From: Lumbricus terrestris
Taxonomy: Eukaryota; Annelida; Clitellata; Crassiclitellata; Lumbricidae
Direction of reading: 5' to 3'
NCBI GenBank assembly: GCA_949752735.1
Contig: OX457040.1
Span: 4,989,870 to 5,053,869 of the forward strand
DNA: 64,000 nt
Part shown: positions 21,821-33,364 of the stretch, piece after piece
Layout of the letters: the number at the start of each line of letters is the position of its first letter
Position numbering within the stretch: the first letter of the stretch is position 1
Notes under the pieces: generated by a model
Seen by the model: only the letters and a program-made list of their open reading frames with translations
Database searches by the model: none
Told to the model about the DNA's origin: nothing
Made by a program: the position numbers and the translations under genes

Positions 21821-23834
21821 CGTGCCGTTACCCTAGACATGCCCCACGTCTTCATACGTCTTGGGAAACACCTCCATGAGGATCGAATGATAAACTGCAC
21901 TTGAAATCTCGCTGGCTCCTCGTGCTGCCTTGTTCTCCAGCCATGTGTAGGCCTAAGTTTCTTAATGAATAATTATCCGCACATTTTCTTTTTCCTCTGT
22001 CGACTTCTTACTTCTCTTTCTTTTTCGCGTGCCTTCATTAATAAACTCTACCCGGGCCAGATCGTTTTCTTCTTAGGCAATTTCCATTACTTCGAAACAG
22101 TAATATTAATTTACTGTAAAAATACTTTACCGAAGTTTTGGTAGGCCTACGTTTTAATGAAGCTTCGCAAACAGCAATGTTATATTATTAGAGAACGTCA
22201 TTGCACGTGACAGATACCGCTGCTGCGATTGGTTGTGGGATTTGTCTGGTTTTGCATGTAACGACAATGTGGATTTGTCTGGTTATGCACGAAAGGTCTT
22301 ATTCTTCAATGGAAAAACTTCACTTATTAGTATGGCTTTGCATGAAATCACGGTGTAGGCTGATGCGAATCATTATTGGCTACACGCAGATGTGGATATC
22401 GGAAGAAATCCAAAAAATGGATTTGTCTGGTTTTGCAGGAAAGCTCCTCATTTACTGTAATAATATTACATTAGCATACTTAACTACCTGCTGCACACCT
22501 CTACCTACCAGCAACCTTAACAACCAGCCTAACCACCTTTTGCCTCGCTATCTTCCAAATTTTCTTTGTCGTGGAATAACGGAAAATCTGCCACTTCTCC
22601 CGCATATTCTGAGAACCTTAATCGAACGACATTGTTTAGATAGAGTTCAGCCTCTGTACCTGAGATTCGGTTACTCCTAACCGGGTCTTCTCTTAGAATG
22701 GTGATGGTTTTGTAGCCGATGTGGCAACATTTATTCATATAGAACTGGACTTTGTAACTCGCAGTGGATACGGTCGGAGATAAGTTTAGAGGAGACCTGC
22801 AGTTTCTGTACTTTCACCGCAGTGCTACCATAACTTCGGCAGCACATTCAATGTAGTGCGGAGCTTATTTCGTACGACACTGACGAGACCATAAAATGCT
22901 ACCTGAACACCTTTTCTTCTGTGTAATAAAATAAATTTATTCTCGCATCATAACTTTTCAGACGATTCCCACTCTGTAAGCAGAAATGCCACTCATAGCT
23001 TTTTCCACCTAGATCTAGATATTTTCGGTATTGTCTAGGATTCTAGATCTTTGGTCAGGATCTAGCCTTTTTTCTCACGGCGATTTTTTCAACTTTTTAC
23101 ATTCAAATTAATTTTTTTAAACTGAAAATGCACAAAAGACGTGAAAAAATTCGAACATTTTGTGAATTTGGACCAAAAATTGTAAACTTTGGAGCGAAAG
23201 ACTAAAAAAGAAGGTCATCAGAAACTATTCGGGAAGGAAAAAATAGCTATTTTAGTCATCGGACGACTAAAAAAAAGTTCGTCAGAAATTCTAAGCCGGA
23301 AAATTGGAAAATTCTATGTATTTTACATGGAAATCGTCAATCTAACCTTTTCTAGCCTTTTTTGACCGGATCTGACCTTTTTTCGAAATCCAGAGTGACA
23401 TCCCTGTCTGCAAGTGTGGTGGTGTTTGCATTGGGAAGTTATACATATAATACGCATACGGTTTACGGCCCTGACGTCACGACTTTGTGCTGCCACAAAA
23501 ATATGGGTAAACAATTATTACCTATGATCCTCTTTGCAGGCCTGTATAAAAAGGAGATAAAATGTAGCGAATAGCATCAATTGCAAATAGCTTAGGAATC
23601 TGTATACATTTAGACCCTTCTGGCCATCCTATTAGGCAGTAATTGACCGCCGTTATTGTGTCTCCGTTGTAATCTGGACTTTAATTAGCAAACAATTAGA
23701 CTGACATAAAAATCCTTTTTATATTATATCGATGCACTAAAGAATTAAACTTCTTGAACACCTTATCTTGTGTATAATAAAATAAATTTATTCTCGCATC
23801 GAACCCTTTAAACGATTTTCATTCTCTATCAGAT

Positions 23835-23904
23835 TTAGAGGAGTGGCGTCATTGGAGGTTGGAACCTGCCGAAGGGCAGAGAACCTAAAGAAGAAGAGAC
23901 CTGA
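23835..23904 (+). mobile_element. Very short LINE 3'-end insertion
   Basis: The insert reads EEWRHWRLEPA in frame and then GGGCAGAGAACC and an (AAGAAG) tail. It is the same 3' end as 10350-10420. The partner at about 42960-42975 (CTCTATCTGATTCAAAG) lacks it, so it is a severely 5'-truncated insertion of about 70 bases, with GATT-like bases on both sides. Confidence 0.75.
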
Positions 23905-24182
23905 TTCAAAGTGTGGCATTAACACGGCAACTTTAAATAGTAACGAACTGAACAAAAATACGTTCGACTAAGCTATGTCGAGTTTATGTCGAGTTAAAAT
24001 AAAATAAAAGAAAACTTGTGCAAACAAGGCGTTCGCATTAATTCGCTTTGGATAAAATGTAGGATAGGTTGACGGATTTCATCATTAGGCATTATTTCTA
24101 GACTAAGAAAACCTTTAAGACTTGACTCAAAGCAAGGTGGCCTCAGAGAAAAGCAGTATTCCTATTAACTCTGTTATATCTC

Positions 24183-24206
24183 TCTCCGTCCGTCCGTCCG
24201 TCTGTA
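24183..24206 (+). repeat. (CCGT)n microsatellite
   Basis: Short run of CCGT units (TCTCCGTCCGTCCGTCCGTC). Confidence 0.8.
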
Positions 24207-24330
24207 TCTATCCCTCACCTCCCTATCACTACCTCTCGTGTCTTTAGCTGTCGATCTGTTTCTTTGAGAAGATCTTCCTTAGTTCCCCATCGACGTTTTT
24301 CTGTATCAACTTGTCTCTACCCTGTGTGGG

Positions 24331-24545
24331 ACGCGGTGGTGTAGTGGGTATGTTCGTTTCCTTGCAGCCGGAGGGTTGCAGGTTCGAATCCACCTTAAGT
24401 CGCCGCGTATGGACCTTGGGCAAGTCCTGCACTCGCAATTGCTCAGTGCTTCGGCATGATACTCCGATGCAGTGTCATCTCTGTAGTCGAAAGCGCCTCT
24501 GAGTAGGGAACTTAAAGGGCGCTAAAACATACAAACAAACAAACA
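24331..24545 (+). mobile_element. tRNA-derived SINE with LINE-like 3' tail
   Basis: The A-box-like TGGTGTAGTGGGTATG is followed by a B-box, GGTTCGAATCC (about 24379-24389), as in a tRNA-type pol III promoter. A shared body follows (GGACCTTGGGCAAGTCCTGC, CGATGCAGTGTCATCTCTG). The 3' part, AAGCGCCTCTGAGTAGGGAA with its pairing partner AGGGCGCT, resembles the stem-loop tail of the L2/CR1-like LINEs here. The end is an (AAAC)n tail. It is the same family as 50025-50235. Confidence 0.85.
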
Positions 24546-24760
24546 CACTACAGAAACAACTTCTAAATCTGCAAGTGGATTTCTTGGGATGCGTGAGAAC
24601 TGGCTGTTCGTTGCGTGAAAATTACACACCTTTTAACATTTTTACATACTCTTATAAAAATGTTTTGTCACGTTAGGCTCTATCCACTTTCGATACCAGG
24701 CAGATTATTTCCAATGACTTTGCAAGCTTTATACTATTATTGTCTCTAATGAATGAGATG

Positions 24761-24838
24761 TATTGTGCGAAAGAAATGTTTTCGTGGGAAACGGTCTCTT
24801 GTCATAAGCCCTCGTTAAATCTGGATCCATCCACCCAC
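24761..24838 (+). repeat. (ATCC)-tailed short element, degenerate
   Basis: TATTGTGCGAAAGAAATG, GGGAAACGGTCTCTTGTCAT and TAAATCTGGATCCATCCACC align with the family at 3686-3768. The left stem half is changed. Confidence 0.55.
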
Positions 24839-26139
24839 CTCTAATGGCGTCTTCGGACTGCTAGGAATTTATTGTCAGTGTTGAATAATTACGCCTTAAA
24901 ATTGTCGTAAAGGGTCAATGTTAGGCGACCACGTTTAGAATTTCTTTAAATGAAAATTAATGATATTTTTGGTTTTGTCGTTGCAATTGTTTGCAACCTT
25001 GAAACATCATTACTATATTGTAGTATCCTCTCGCTTTTCCCCTGAGGTTTTTTTTAAAAGCGATTCTGAATATAGTCTATACTGGCGCTCTGTAATTTGT
25101 TTATATACGATACGATGTTCACACGCACAAACGCCTACAAATGTATGTAATTATAATCTGCCATAGACCGTGCAATCCTAAGCATGCAGTACCAGTCCAA
25201 TGTTAATAGACTTTTTATTTCTCTATAGTTCATATTTCATAATTGAAATTACACACCTTTAATTGTAGAATTTTCTTGTCTATAACTTTCGGACGTGGCG
25301 AAATGCTATTTAATAGAGCACACATTCCCCAATGCTCAGCATTACGAAGAAGAACAGAGAGAAGCATTAACGTTGGCTTCTGCCGACCTCATGTAAATTA
25401 CAATCATCATCGGGTTTATTACTTTTTGGAAGGTACTAGAATCCGTAAAAAATATTCGAAATGCCAAAATGTTCGAAATATCCCAAGTTTAAATAACAAA
25501 CCTTTTCTACGTTTATCGATATCTTGCAACTGCAAGATATGTTGACAATTGAACCGCTACCAAGAGAAAGACCTAGTCAATGGTGGGATCCGATTTGACC
25601 AGGGTCTAGCGTTAACGAAATTATTTATACCAGGGCGCTAATTAGCTTTAGAGGTTTCTAAATGTTGGTTCTTAAGCAAAGTCTCTGTATTGCCCCATGC
25701 CTTTGAAGTAGGTCCATGTTAATAATAATAATCTTCATTTAATCACTCAATCTGAAACTCAATCAAAACATGCTATTTGTTTCGCCAGAGCCGCTGAAGA
25801 AAATTTTATTCGAAAACGGTCATGTGTTAAGTCTAAATATTTCGGAACATTCTTTATTGAGATTTGGAGTAGAGTCGCCACATAACGATGCAATTGCATC
25901 TTTTTTATTGCAACAGCACATAGTAACGGCGACTTGTTTCCGATACTGTTGTTGGTGTTTGCAAATCTAATTCGTATACTTTCGAATTTGTTTATTCTAA
26001 ATCAGGATATTTGTTCTTAACCGTAGCTGTTACAATATGAACCATCTTAGTTGCCCTCCTCCAGTTTCCAGGATTTGCACTGGCATTACCAACGCCCAGG
26101 CATTGCAATTTAAGCTTTGATTATTTTCTGTGGTAAACT

Positions 26140-26944
26140 GATGATGATGCTGTCCATCCTCATTTCTGAGGGTCGGAGACCAGAGATAACGACAGCAGCT
26201 TCCTCCATTCCTCTCTGTCCTGCGCCCGTCTAACACAGTCCACAGGTGGTAATCCGGTCCAGTCACAGACATCGTCCATCCAACGCCTCCTTGGTCTTCC
26301 CCGTGCTCTGGTACCCTCAATTCGTCCTTGTATTAGCAGTGTCGATATGTTGTCTGCCCTCATCAGGTGTCCGAAGTATCGCAGTTTCCTTTTCTGCACC
26401 CTCTCCAGCAGTCTCTGTTTCGGCCGCAGCTCCGCTAAAATCGAGGCATTTGTTCTGTGTTCCCTCCAGTCGACCTGCATCATTCTTCTATACGTCATCA
26501 TCTCAAATGCCGTCAATCTTCTTCTATCCGCCGCCTTCAGAGTCCATGCCTCACTTCCATACAATGCCACTGACCACACCATCGCCTCCATAACCCTCCT
26601 CTTCAGTGCATTTCCGACCGAACGATCTTTCCACAGGCAGTCCAGTGACCCCATCGCCGTCCGAGCCATCCCCAATCTAGCCCTGATTTCTCGGCTTCCG
26701 TCTCCAGTGTCATCTATCAACGCTCCAGGTAGCGGAAAGCCTCAACCTGTTCTAGAGGTTCCCCATTGCAGGTGATCTGAATTGTTTCTCTCGTTTTGGA
26801 TACTACCATAACTTTTGTCTTTTTTATACTTATTTCCAAACCGTATTCCTTTGAGACCTCATTTATCCTGTCTATCAGTTGTTGAAGTGCTGCTGCTGAC
26901 GTCGCAATTAGAACAATGTCATCCGCATAATGTCATCCGCATCC
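26140..26944 (-). mobile_element. 5'-truncated LINE insertion with TSD
   Basis: The insert is flanked by 10-bp direct repeats GTGGTAAACT (26130-26139 and 26945-26954). The empty site is at about 19688 in the partner repeat. On the minus strand it runs from within the RT domain to the C-terminus and a (CAT)n-type 3' tail. This is a target-primed insertion, younger than the duplication. Confidence 0.9.
26158..26940 (-). pseudogene. LINE reverse transcriptase, thumb to C-terminus
   Basis: The upstream part reads ADDIVLIATSAAALQQLIDR (RT motif C, ADD), ISIKKTKVMVV and EAFRYL. A one-base frameshift near 26722 then leads into IDDTGDGSREIRARLGMART, LYGSEAWTLKAADRRRL, EHRTNASIL, RKLRYFGHLMR, RGRPRRRWMDDV and QDREEWRKLL before a stop at about 26160. 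The GH..R...GRPRRRW.DD...DR..W order is a common C-terminal arrangement of non-LTR retrotransposons. A short GCGGATGACATTAT duplication sits in motif C. No fingers or endonuclease remain. Confidence 0.85.
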
Positions 26945-27325
26945 GTGGTAAACTACGTTTGTGGAATGTGGATGTGAGAGTCGTTAGTAAAGAAGTCACC
27001 AAAGGCCCCTTCGTATAAAGATGTAGATAATTGCATGGCTTGTACAATAATTATGATATTTAGAATGCCAGTTTCATTTTAAAGGTGTGCTATTGGAGGG
27101 ATTCATGTACGTTAAGTTACTGCCTGGGCCAGTGATTAGAATGCTGCTTATACCGTTCTATCATAATTCCAATTAGCCTGCTTGTTTGTTTTTTTTCATT
27201 CGAAGTATCTGCTTGTATTATAATTTATAATCAAACAGCATTATTCAAGTATGAAACTTTGTGCAGTAAGATCGACACAAAATACTTTAATATCGATGAT
27301 AGGGTCAATAAAGAAGCGTCGACTT

Positions 27326-28305
27326 TGGACACCTGTAAAAAGTTGTAACTTTGTGTTATGGGCTAGTTGTCCTTTCGTGGTGAGTTAATATTACATAGTC
27401 TTCCGAAAGGCGGTTGTGATATAGTTGTCCTTTCGAGGTAGGTCAATATTGCCTAATCTTTCAGTACACGGTTGAGGTAGTTCAATAACACGACACACTC
27501 AGGACCCAAAAAGTAATGTCCTCATTGCAAACCAGTGGTGGCGCGAGTTATGCAAATTTTCAGCGTCGACAAAAAAATGTTTCAAAATTTCCAAAGAAAT
27601 GATAGTAGGTCAAAGATCAGGTCAAGGGCAATTATAGGCATGATGTCAAATTATCTGCCGCGACTGATGGTACCGAAGACAGTGCTGCAACCTTAGCTCC
27701 ACGTAAATCAAAGTCTGAACATTCAGGTATTTTATTTTCATTAATGTGTGTAGCATCAATAGGGCCTACAGTAGTTATCGAAATTTCGAATTTGTCCATC
27801 TGAATAGCCTTATCGATTGTTTCCTTTGCAACCAATTATCTATATTATAGGCTCAAGGCTGTTTGTTTGTGTAGGTCTTCTTCGGATTTCTCCTCACATG
27901 ATAGACAAATTACGATGACCAATTTCAAACGCACTGAGGTTTTGGGTAGCACGAATGGCTAACACATGATTATGGTTATAAAAACATATTTTTGATTCAG
28001 GGATGAAAAGCATGGCGTAAATTTACGCAATAGTCGTTCGATTGTAGATATATAATAAACTTATCTTCTTATTAAAGGTGTGTTTTTAAAACTAAACATT
28101 TCATGCCTTCTGTCGTTTAATGCAATTATAAAGATACTAAATTTATCTCAGTCCAACGAGGATGAAGACCAAAGTCGATCACATACCACAAAGACAAAAA
28201 CTGGACCAGAAAATACAGGGTACTGGTAGTGGTCTTCTCTTTATGACGAAATTATCCTTAACCCCGTCGCTGATATCATTTCTCCAAGCGGAGAACTGGC
28301 ACAAC
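27326..28305. other. No gene seen
   Basis: A short unit with TTGTCCTTTCG occurs twice at about 27368-27440. AAAGGTGT sits at 28074. No domain, terminal repeat or coding frame is recognised. Confidence 0.5.
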
Positions 28306-28800
28306 CAGTGGCGGATCCAGAACTTTTCGAAGGGGGGCCAAAAAAATTTTGGGCTGGGGTCGGAAATGTATGTGAATTATAATTTTAGCTGGTTTGCTTC
28401 ATTTTAATATTGAGCAAAGATAAACTTAATGTTTAATAAGATTTATAATTTCTTTGGATTTGTCTCTATCGTGTTTATTGGTTTTTTGGAGTGTATGTGG
28501 TTTTTGTTCTAAATAATTATGTAATAGATTAAACGGGCATTAAACACTTTTGTTCTTGCTATTATTGTTCATGGCTCTAAATGATGGGTGAATACTTTGA
28601 TTTTTATTTTAATGTTGAATATCTAACCTGACAATAATTGAATTGTTTGCCAATGAGTGTTCAAAATTGTTTGTAAACATGCGATAAATTTTTGATGTTA
28701 GTTTAAATAAGTAGCCTAGATGTTATATTATGTGAACATCATGAAATGTGCAAATGTATAATAATTTTGCCATCAAACTTCGGAAAAAGGAAAAGAAAAC
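28306..28800 (+). mobile_element. hAT-type left end with shared interior
   Basis: It starts CAGTGGCGGATCCAGAAC and GAAGGGGGGCCAAAAAAATT, the hAT end type seen complete at 51452. The interior (AATGTATGTGAATTATAA, ATGATGGGTGAATACTTTGA, TTAATGTTGAATATCT, AAATAAGTAG) matches 60860-61380. I see no right terminus, so the element is truncated. Confidence 0.6.
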
Positions 28801-29124
28801 AGAGAGAAAAATGACAAAAACTGCTGAACAGTTGAACAAAAGTGAATGGATATACGTTAAACTCTTTAAAGACTTCAACAGCCTTTGTAGTTATAAGATG
28901 TCGCTAAACTGCTGATTAATAAATAAGAATGATCACTTTAATTTGACGAAGGGCATTAAAGATAGTTTGAATCAATTATACACCTTTAATACGTTGCTTA
29001 AGTTTATTATATTAACTATCATTTGGGTAAGACTAAGCGTAAATCCACGATGTGCGCCTCACTAGTCAAGGATTATGATTTGATCGGAAGTTATTGATAA
29101 ACTTTTCTTTTTTCAGCTATTATA

Positions 29125-29619
29125 GGGTCGGTTATCTTCTCTTGACCGTATTCTACGCGCTGCGGTGCGCCTCATTGGTCAACTGCCCAAATTTGGTCAC
29201 GTTACAAATTACATGCTGGAGGTTCTGCATTCGGCTCCTCTCCGTCTAGCGCATCGAATACAAAATATCTTCCTTGATAGGGCAATGCCAGCAAGGTCAT
29301 GCTCCAACTTATCTACATGATCTTTGTCGGCCTATGTTAAGTACTCGGACTGGTTGGTCCCTACGCTCGGCTGATAGGGGAAGTGCTCTTGGTCCCATTT
29401 GCTCGTACCTCCATCATGCAGAGTCGTGCTTTTTCTGTGGCTGACCCAGTGGTATGGAATGCCCTCCCACTTGAGCTGCGCTTATTCCCTAGATCACTCT
29501 CTGACACTATCTATAAGCACTTAAATACTATTCTGTTTGGCCGTGCTGGAATCGGGAGCGCCTCTGAGTAGTTTCCTTGAAGAGGCACTATATAAATAAT
29601 TTAATCAATGAATGAATGA
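29125..29619 (+). pseudogene. L2/CR1-like LINE 3' fragment with TSD
   Basis: Flanked by CTATTATA at 29117-29124 and 29620-29627. Translation in several frames gives LDRILRAAVRLIGQLPKFGH, LEVLHSAPLRLAHRI, then FARTSIMQSRAFSVADPVVW, NALPLELRLF, HLNTILFGRAGIGSASE and a stop. This matches the end of the 722-residue region at 61699-63867. The 3' stem-loop (GCGCCTCTGAGTAG...GAAGAGGC) and an AATGAATG tail follow. Several frameshifts make it dead. Confidence 0.85.
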
Positions 29620-30267
29620 CTATTATAAATATAAACACTAATTAAATTTATTCTAGGCACATTACACTCTGAGGCCTAATATCATTGTGGGTTTTTATCC
29701 AGCTACATGTGATAATCGTTCGCATTTTACTATTCCACAACGTGCGTGGGAATTGTCGCCTTCTCATATAAACATTGTACAAGAATAAAGCAAGCAGACA
29801 GCTTGTCAACACTTTAAGCAAGAGACTGGGTAAAACGAGAACCATCAAATATCAAAGTGGACAAGATAAGAAAAATAACGTTGAAGTTATCATGTTCAAT
29901 TACAACATATTCTTGATAACTGTAGTGTTGATGCTACGCACAATTCCTTCAGTAGCATTACGTGAGATTATAATTATCTCACGTATTGCTACTGATGGAA
30001 TGAGAGCACCCATTGATGGAGCCTGACAAGTACTGTTCTTCAATTCAACGAGCAAGACTCGATATAAAATAGCATTTGACGATACATTAGTTTGCATATT
30101 CAGTTAATTAATTTAATAAAATGAAATGGTTTACATACATCTTGTAGTATCCCCATGATCTGCATTGGATAGAAAAATCCTGGCACCGCGGGGTTGCCTC
30201 TCTGCTATTCCGACGACATTGCAGATCACCAATATGTAAATCTGCAATACAAAGCAAAATATTATAA

Positions 30268-30512
30268 ATAATGTAAAAAAATCGAGGGCAACGGCCTCTG
30301 TTGTCATATAAACCCTTCGTCAAATCTGGATCCATCCATCTATAAATACTGTAGTAACACACCTTCAAAATGCTATCAATGATTAAATTTAATACTGTAA
30401 AAAAAATCGAGGGCAACGGTCTCTGTTGTCATAAGCCTTCGTCAAATCTGGATCCATCCATCCATAAATACAGTACTGTGGTAACACACCTTCAAAATAT
30501 TATCAACGATTA
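30268..30512 (+). repeat. Tandem duplication containing two (ATCC)-tailed elements
   Basis: Two units of about 123 bp share ATCGAGGGCAACGG, CTCTGTTGTCAT, TTCGTCAAATCTGGATCCAT and AACACACCTTCAAAAT. The (ATCC)-tailed parts are 30281-30340 and 30406-30465; both lack the first third of the element. Each is followed by an ACACCTTCAAAA motif. Confidence 0.8.
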
Positions 30513-32492
30513 TATTTATATTTTATAGCCGTACAAAATCTAACTTTGTTCTACATTGACAGTCTGCTGAGCCATTTCTGTTGATGGCAAAAGATATCAT
30601 TAAACAACCGAAATTTACTTAATTCTTTTATGGCCATTACAACACTCTCGCACGCGACAGACGCTAATTTTTCATGGAAATCCAGTTACTTGATCAGTTG
30701 GAATGAAAGGCGACTGCTTGATCAGATCTCTCCCTATTCCATCGTTCAGATCTCGCCAGGACTAATTCCTGTTGCCCAGAGAAGACGACGACGTGGATGG
30801 ACTGAATGAACTCAGTGCATCAATGGAAAGGGTCGCGCTTAGACACCTTTTCTTCTATATAAACACATACATTTATACTGCACCGGACCTTAACTTTTGA
30901 TCGCACCTCTCGGTTTTCCTTCATGCATGGAGTTACATGGAGACTTTAGACAGTAACTCAGCGAAATGTCCATCTTCCACTCACCTTGCTCTGACCCAGG
31001 GCTTCGTTTGCATCCCAGCCCTGTCCCCATGGATCGTGTTTTTCCAAGGCAACTGGCGAATTACTAGCGTACTCTAATAATTATTAGTGTACCCGGTACT
31101 CATCTATGTATATGCTGCGAAGTCTATACACTGACGCCGTCCTATGGTTGAAATTGTTTCTGGAGATAACATGTATTCTTTTGTTATGTCTTCCCAATTT
31201 GTTGCTGGATTGACTTTCTTAGTGAAACGACATTTTGCGTCTGCAAAAGTCGTTGACAGTGGCCGTGGTAAAAGTTTTGCATGAAAAGAATTCAGGTTCC
31301 ATCTGCAAAGTTTATGAAGCATTTATATCTGTGTGTTTATCATTTTTTAGGTGTCTAAATGCAGGTCTTTCAAAGTGGCGCGCGGGACGCCTTGCCCGTA
31401 GATTCAAACTCAGAATTCATGTAATGAATATCGAAAAACCTACTCAGAGGCGTTCCAAGTCCAGCCACAGCCAAAAGGGTAACACTTGAGTCACTTGTAA
31501 AACGGGTCGATTTTAGCTTATGCATCCATCACAAAGCTGATCGAAGGCCATTCCAGATGGCGAGACCAACAATAGAAGGTACTCTGTTCTGTATGATAGA
31601 AGTGCGAAGAGCGAATAATTCGATGGATTGCGAGGTCAGAAACAGGTCAACAAAGATGAGAGCGTAACAAGCAACGCGGTTGATGTCACCCTACATGCCA
31701 AATCTAGCAGCAGCTTCAATGAGCACACCGTATTTTGTAGTTCTAATCAGGTATGAGCGAAATTTATAGAGCTTTCGAATTGGGTCGCTATCTACTTGCA
31801 GTGTTTTAATTAGTGCTGTTGCATAGATTTGTGGCGTTTGGTTTCCGACATTTTCTGTTGACGTCTGTTAGATTCAAATTGTATTTTATTTTTCTTTCCT
31901 CTAAATCTGATTAGTTGCTGTTTAACGACGTTGTGTCACATCAAAGGCAGATTGCGACGCCCTCCTATGATCCGCAGGTCTGGGACTGGCACCTCTATAA
32001 TTCAGCCATTGGTATCTGCATCTTGATTACTTTCCAGTTTTTACGTTTTCTACATTCTTTGATATTGACTTCACGGATGGCCATGTTGGTCATAAATTTA
32101 ATCTAATATATTAGCAACGTATTTAAAAGTCGCTAAATACACACCTTTATAATGATGTCATATTCATTTACATATTTTTTCTCAGTCCAATATATTATAT
32201 ATTAATTGTATCGCCAACATGACCATACGTGAAGTCATTATCAAAGGATGTAGAAAACGTCAAAACTGAGAAGTAATCTATATAGCGGCTTTTAAATACG
32301 TTGCTCATTGTCTGACCGTTGGTTCTTTAAATAATTATTTCATTTCAAGAATTTATATGACGCACCTGAAAAAATCCCACCAAAAGACTATTCTAGTCAC
32401 ACCAAGATGATACGGCTCGGGTCTATGGAGTATACATGTACGCTACTGGAGAGTAAACTCTAGTTTACAAGCATAATATCCACCGCACACAC

Positions 32493-32542
<50 letters not shown>

Positions 32543-33364
32543 CCGCTCCTCCTCTGCATGGGACGCTGACAGCAGCTGCAACCGGTGACCAAGTCGAAGA
32601 GACCTCTGTCTCTAGTAGTAGCTAGGTTATTGCCCTGCGAAAGAATTTGGAAAATTAATTCAGAACTGATTAAAGTTAGAAATATCTGATTTAATGCCTG
32701 GCTTGTATAATGTATATATCGATGGAATCTTTGCAGTTGCGACTTCAAGGGAACTAATCTGTTTCTGAACGACCAGTAAATGTCAATTCTGCAAGCGATG
32801 TGGCAAACATGTCCATCATTAAAACAGCCGTGTTTAATTGATTGATTTCGTGATTTTGGTGAAATTAAGTTGCAACGTAAAACTTGAAAACTAAATTTAG
32901 TTGAACACCTTTTTTTCTATTGATATTATAATTATTTAATAGCACGTCTTACGCAATTATCTGTATCTTTCTCGTCCTGACGAAACTTGCAAAACTGCAT
33001 CTCACAAATCACGTTTATCGTCCTCAAGACTAAACAATTTCATCTATAATTGCTTTCTATCACCTTTAGAGTCAGTTTAACGCGTGAAGGGAGCAGGATG
33101 GCTACGAATATCGACTTCGATATCGCACAGAACCGTAAAATCATAGGCAGCTTAGGCTATTTTAAAATCCCACCGCTTCGCTACTTGACTGACAATAATT
33201 TCGTAAAAGAGTTCGTGTACTTGGCGATGTACCTAACAATTTCCATGATAAGCAGTGACGCTGTTCGATTGTCTATGAAATAGGGCGTGTCTATAGAAAC
33301 GCTTTGTCTTAAAACGATATATTATAACGGGATAGACACGCTAGGTGACGTGCATCGAGCTATG
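30513..33364. other. No gene seen; CA microsatellite and motif copies
   Basis: Contains ACACCTTTTCTTCTATATAA at 30843, a minus-oriented GGAGGAGG motif at about 31955-32000, and a (CA)n tract at about 32484-32541. A 77-codon frame at 33050-33283 (GYFKIPPLRYLTDNNFV) has no family I recognise and no supporting splice or composition evidence. Confidence 0.5.
32484..32541 (+). repeat. (CA)n microsatellite
   Basis: Nearly pure CA dinucleotide run with one early CG interruption. Confidence 0.95.

Larger units (their letters stand above)
20978..22448. mobile_element. TIR transposon, 28-bp perfect ends, subterminal repeats
   Basis: The left end is AGGAGCTTTCCTGCAAAACC followed by AGACAAAT (20978-21005). 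The right end, 22421-22448, is its exact reverse complement. The partner repeat shows an empty site at about 36478-36492. The end motif is repeated inside: GATTTGTCTGCTTTTGCAC and GATTTGCCTGGTTTTGATC at about 21175-21225, GATTTGTCTGGTTTTGCATG at about 22241 and GATTTGTCTGGTTATGCACG at about 22271. No transposase is recognised in the 1,471 bp. The TSD is not resolved, so the superfamily is open. Confidence 0.85.
20790..24145 (+). repeat. Long repeat pair, copy 1 (partner 36285-43210)
   Basis: This repeat runs from ACCAATAGCGAGCTCATCC to about CTAAGAAAACCTTTAAGACT and is highly similar to 36285-43210 in its last kilobase (for example GAATTTGGACCAAAAATTG and CCTTATCTTGTGTATAATAA). It contains one transposon that the partner lacks (20978-22448) and a small LINE tail (23835-23904). 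It lacks the 5-kb hAT of the partner. The intact hAT target CATCGGAC is at 23257-23264. Fewer differences than in the other pairs suggest a younger duplication. Confidence 0.85.
25330..27325 (+). repeat. Repeat pair, copy 2 (partner 18626-20060)
   Basis: Aligns with 18626-20060 through the landmarks listed there. Compared with copy 1 it carries an 805-bp LINE insertion at 26140-26944 and lacks the block corresponding to 18770-19135. A small remnant of the (ATCC)-tailed element (GATCCGATTTGACCAGGGTC) lies at 25588-25607. Confidence 0.75.

Noticed and set aside
24331..24402. Functional tRNA gene
   Set aside because: A and B boxes are present but no clean acceptor and anticodon stems. A SINE body and tail follow, and a second copy exists at 50025.
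27533..27560. CAGTGGTGGCGCGAG as another hAT left end
   Set aside because: No matching right end, no TSD and no hAT-like interior follow.
33050..33283. 77-codon frame as a small gene
   Set aside because: No family, no duplicate with a conserved frame, and no splice or promoter evidence.
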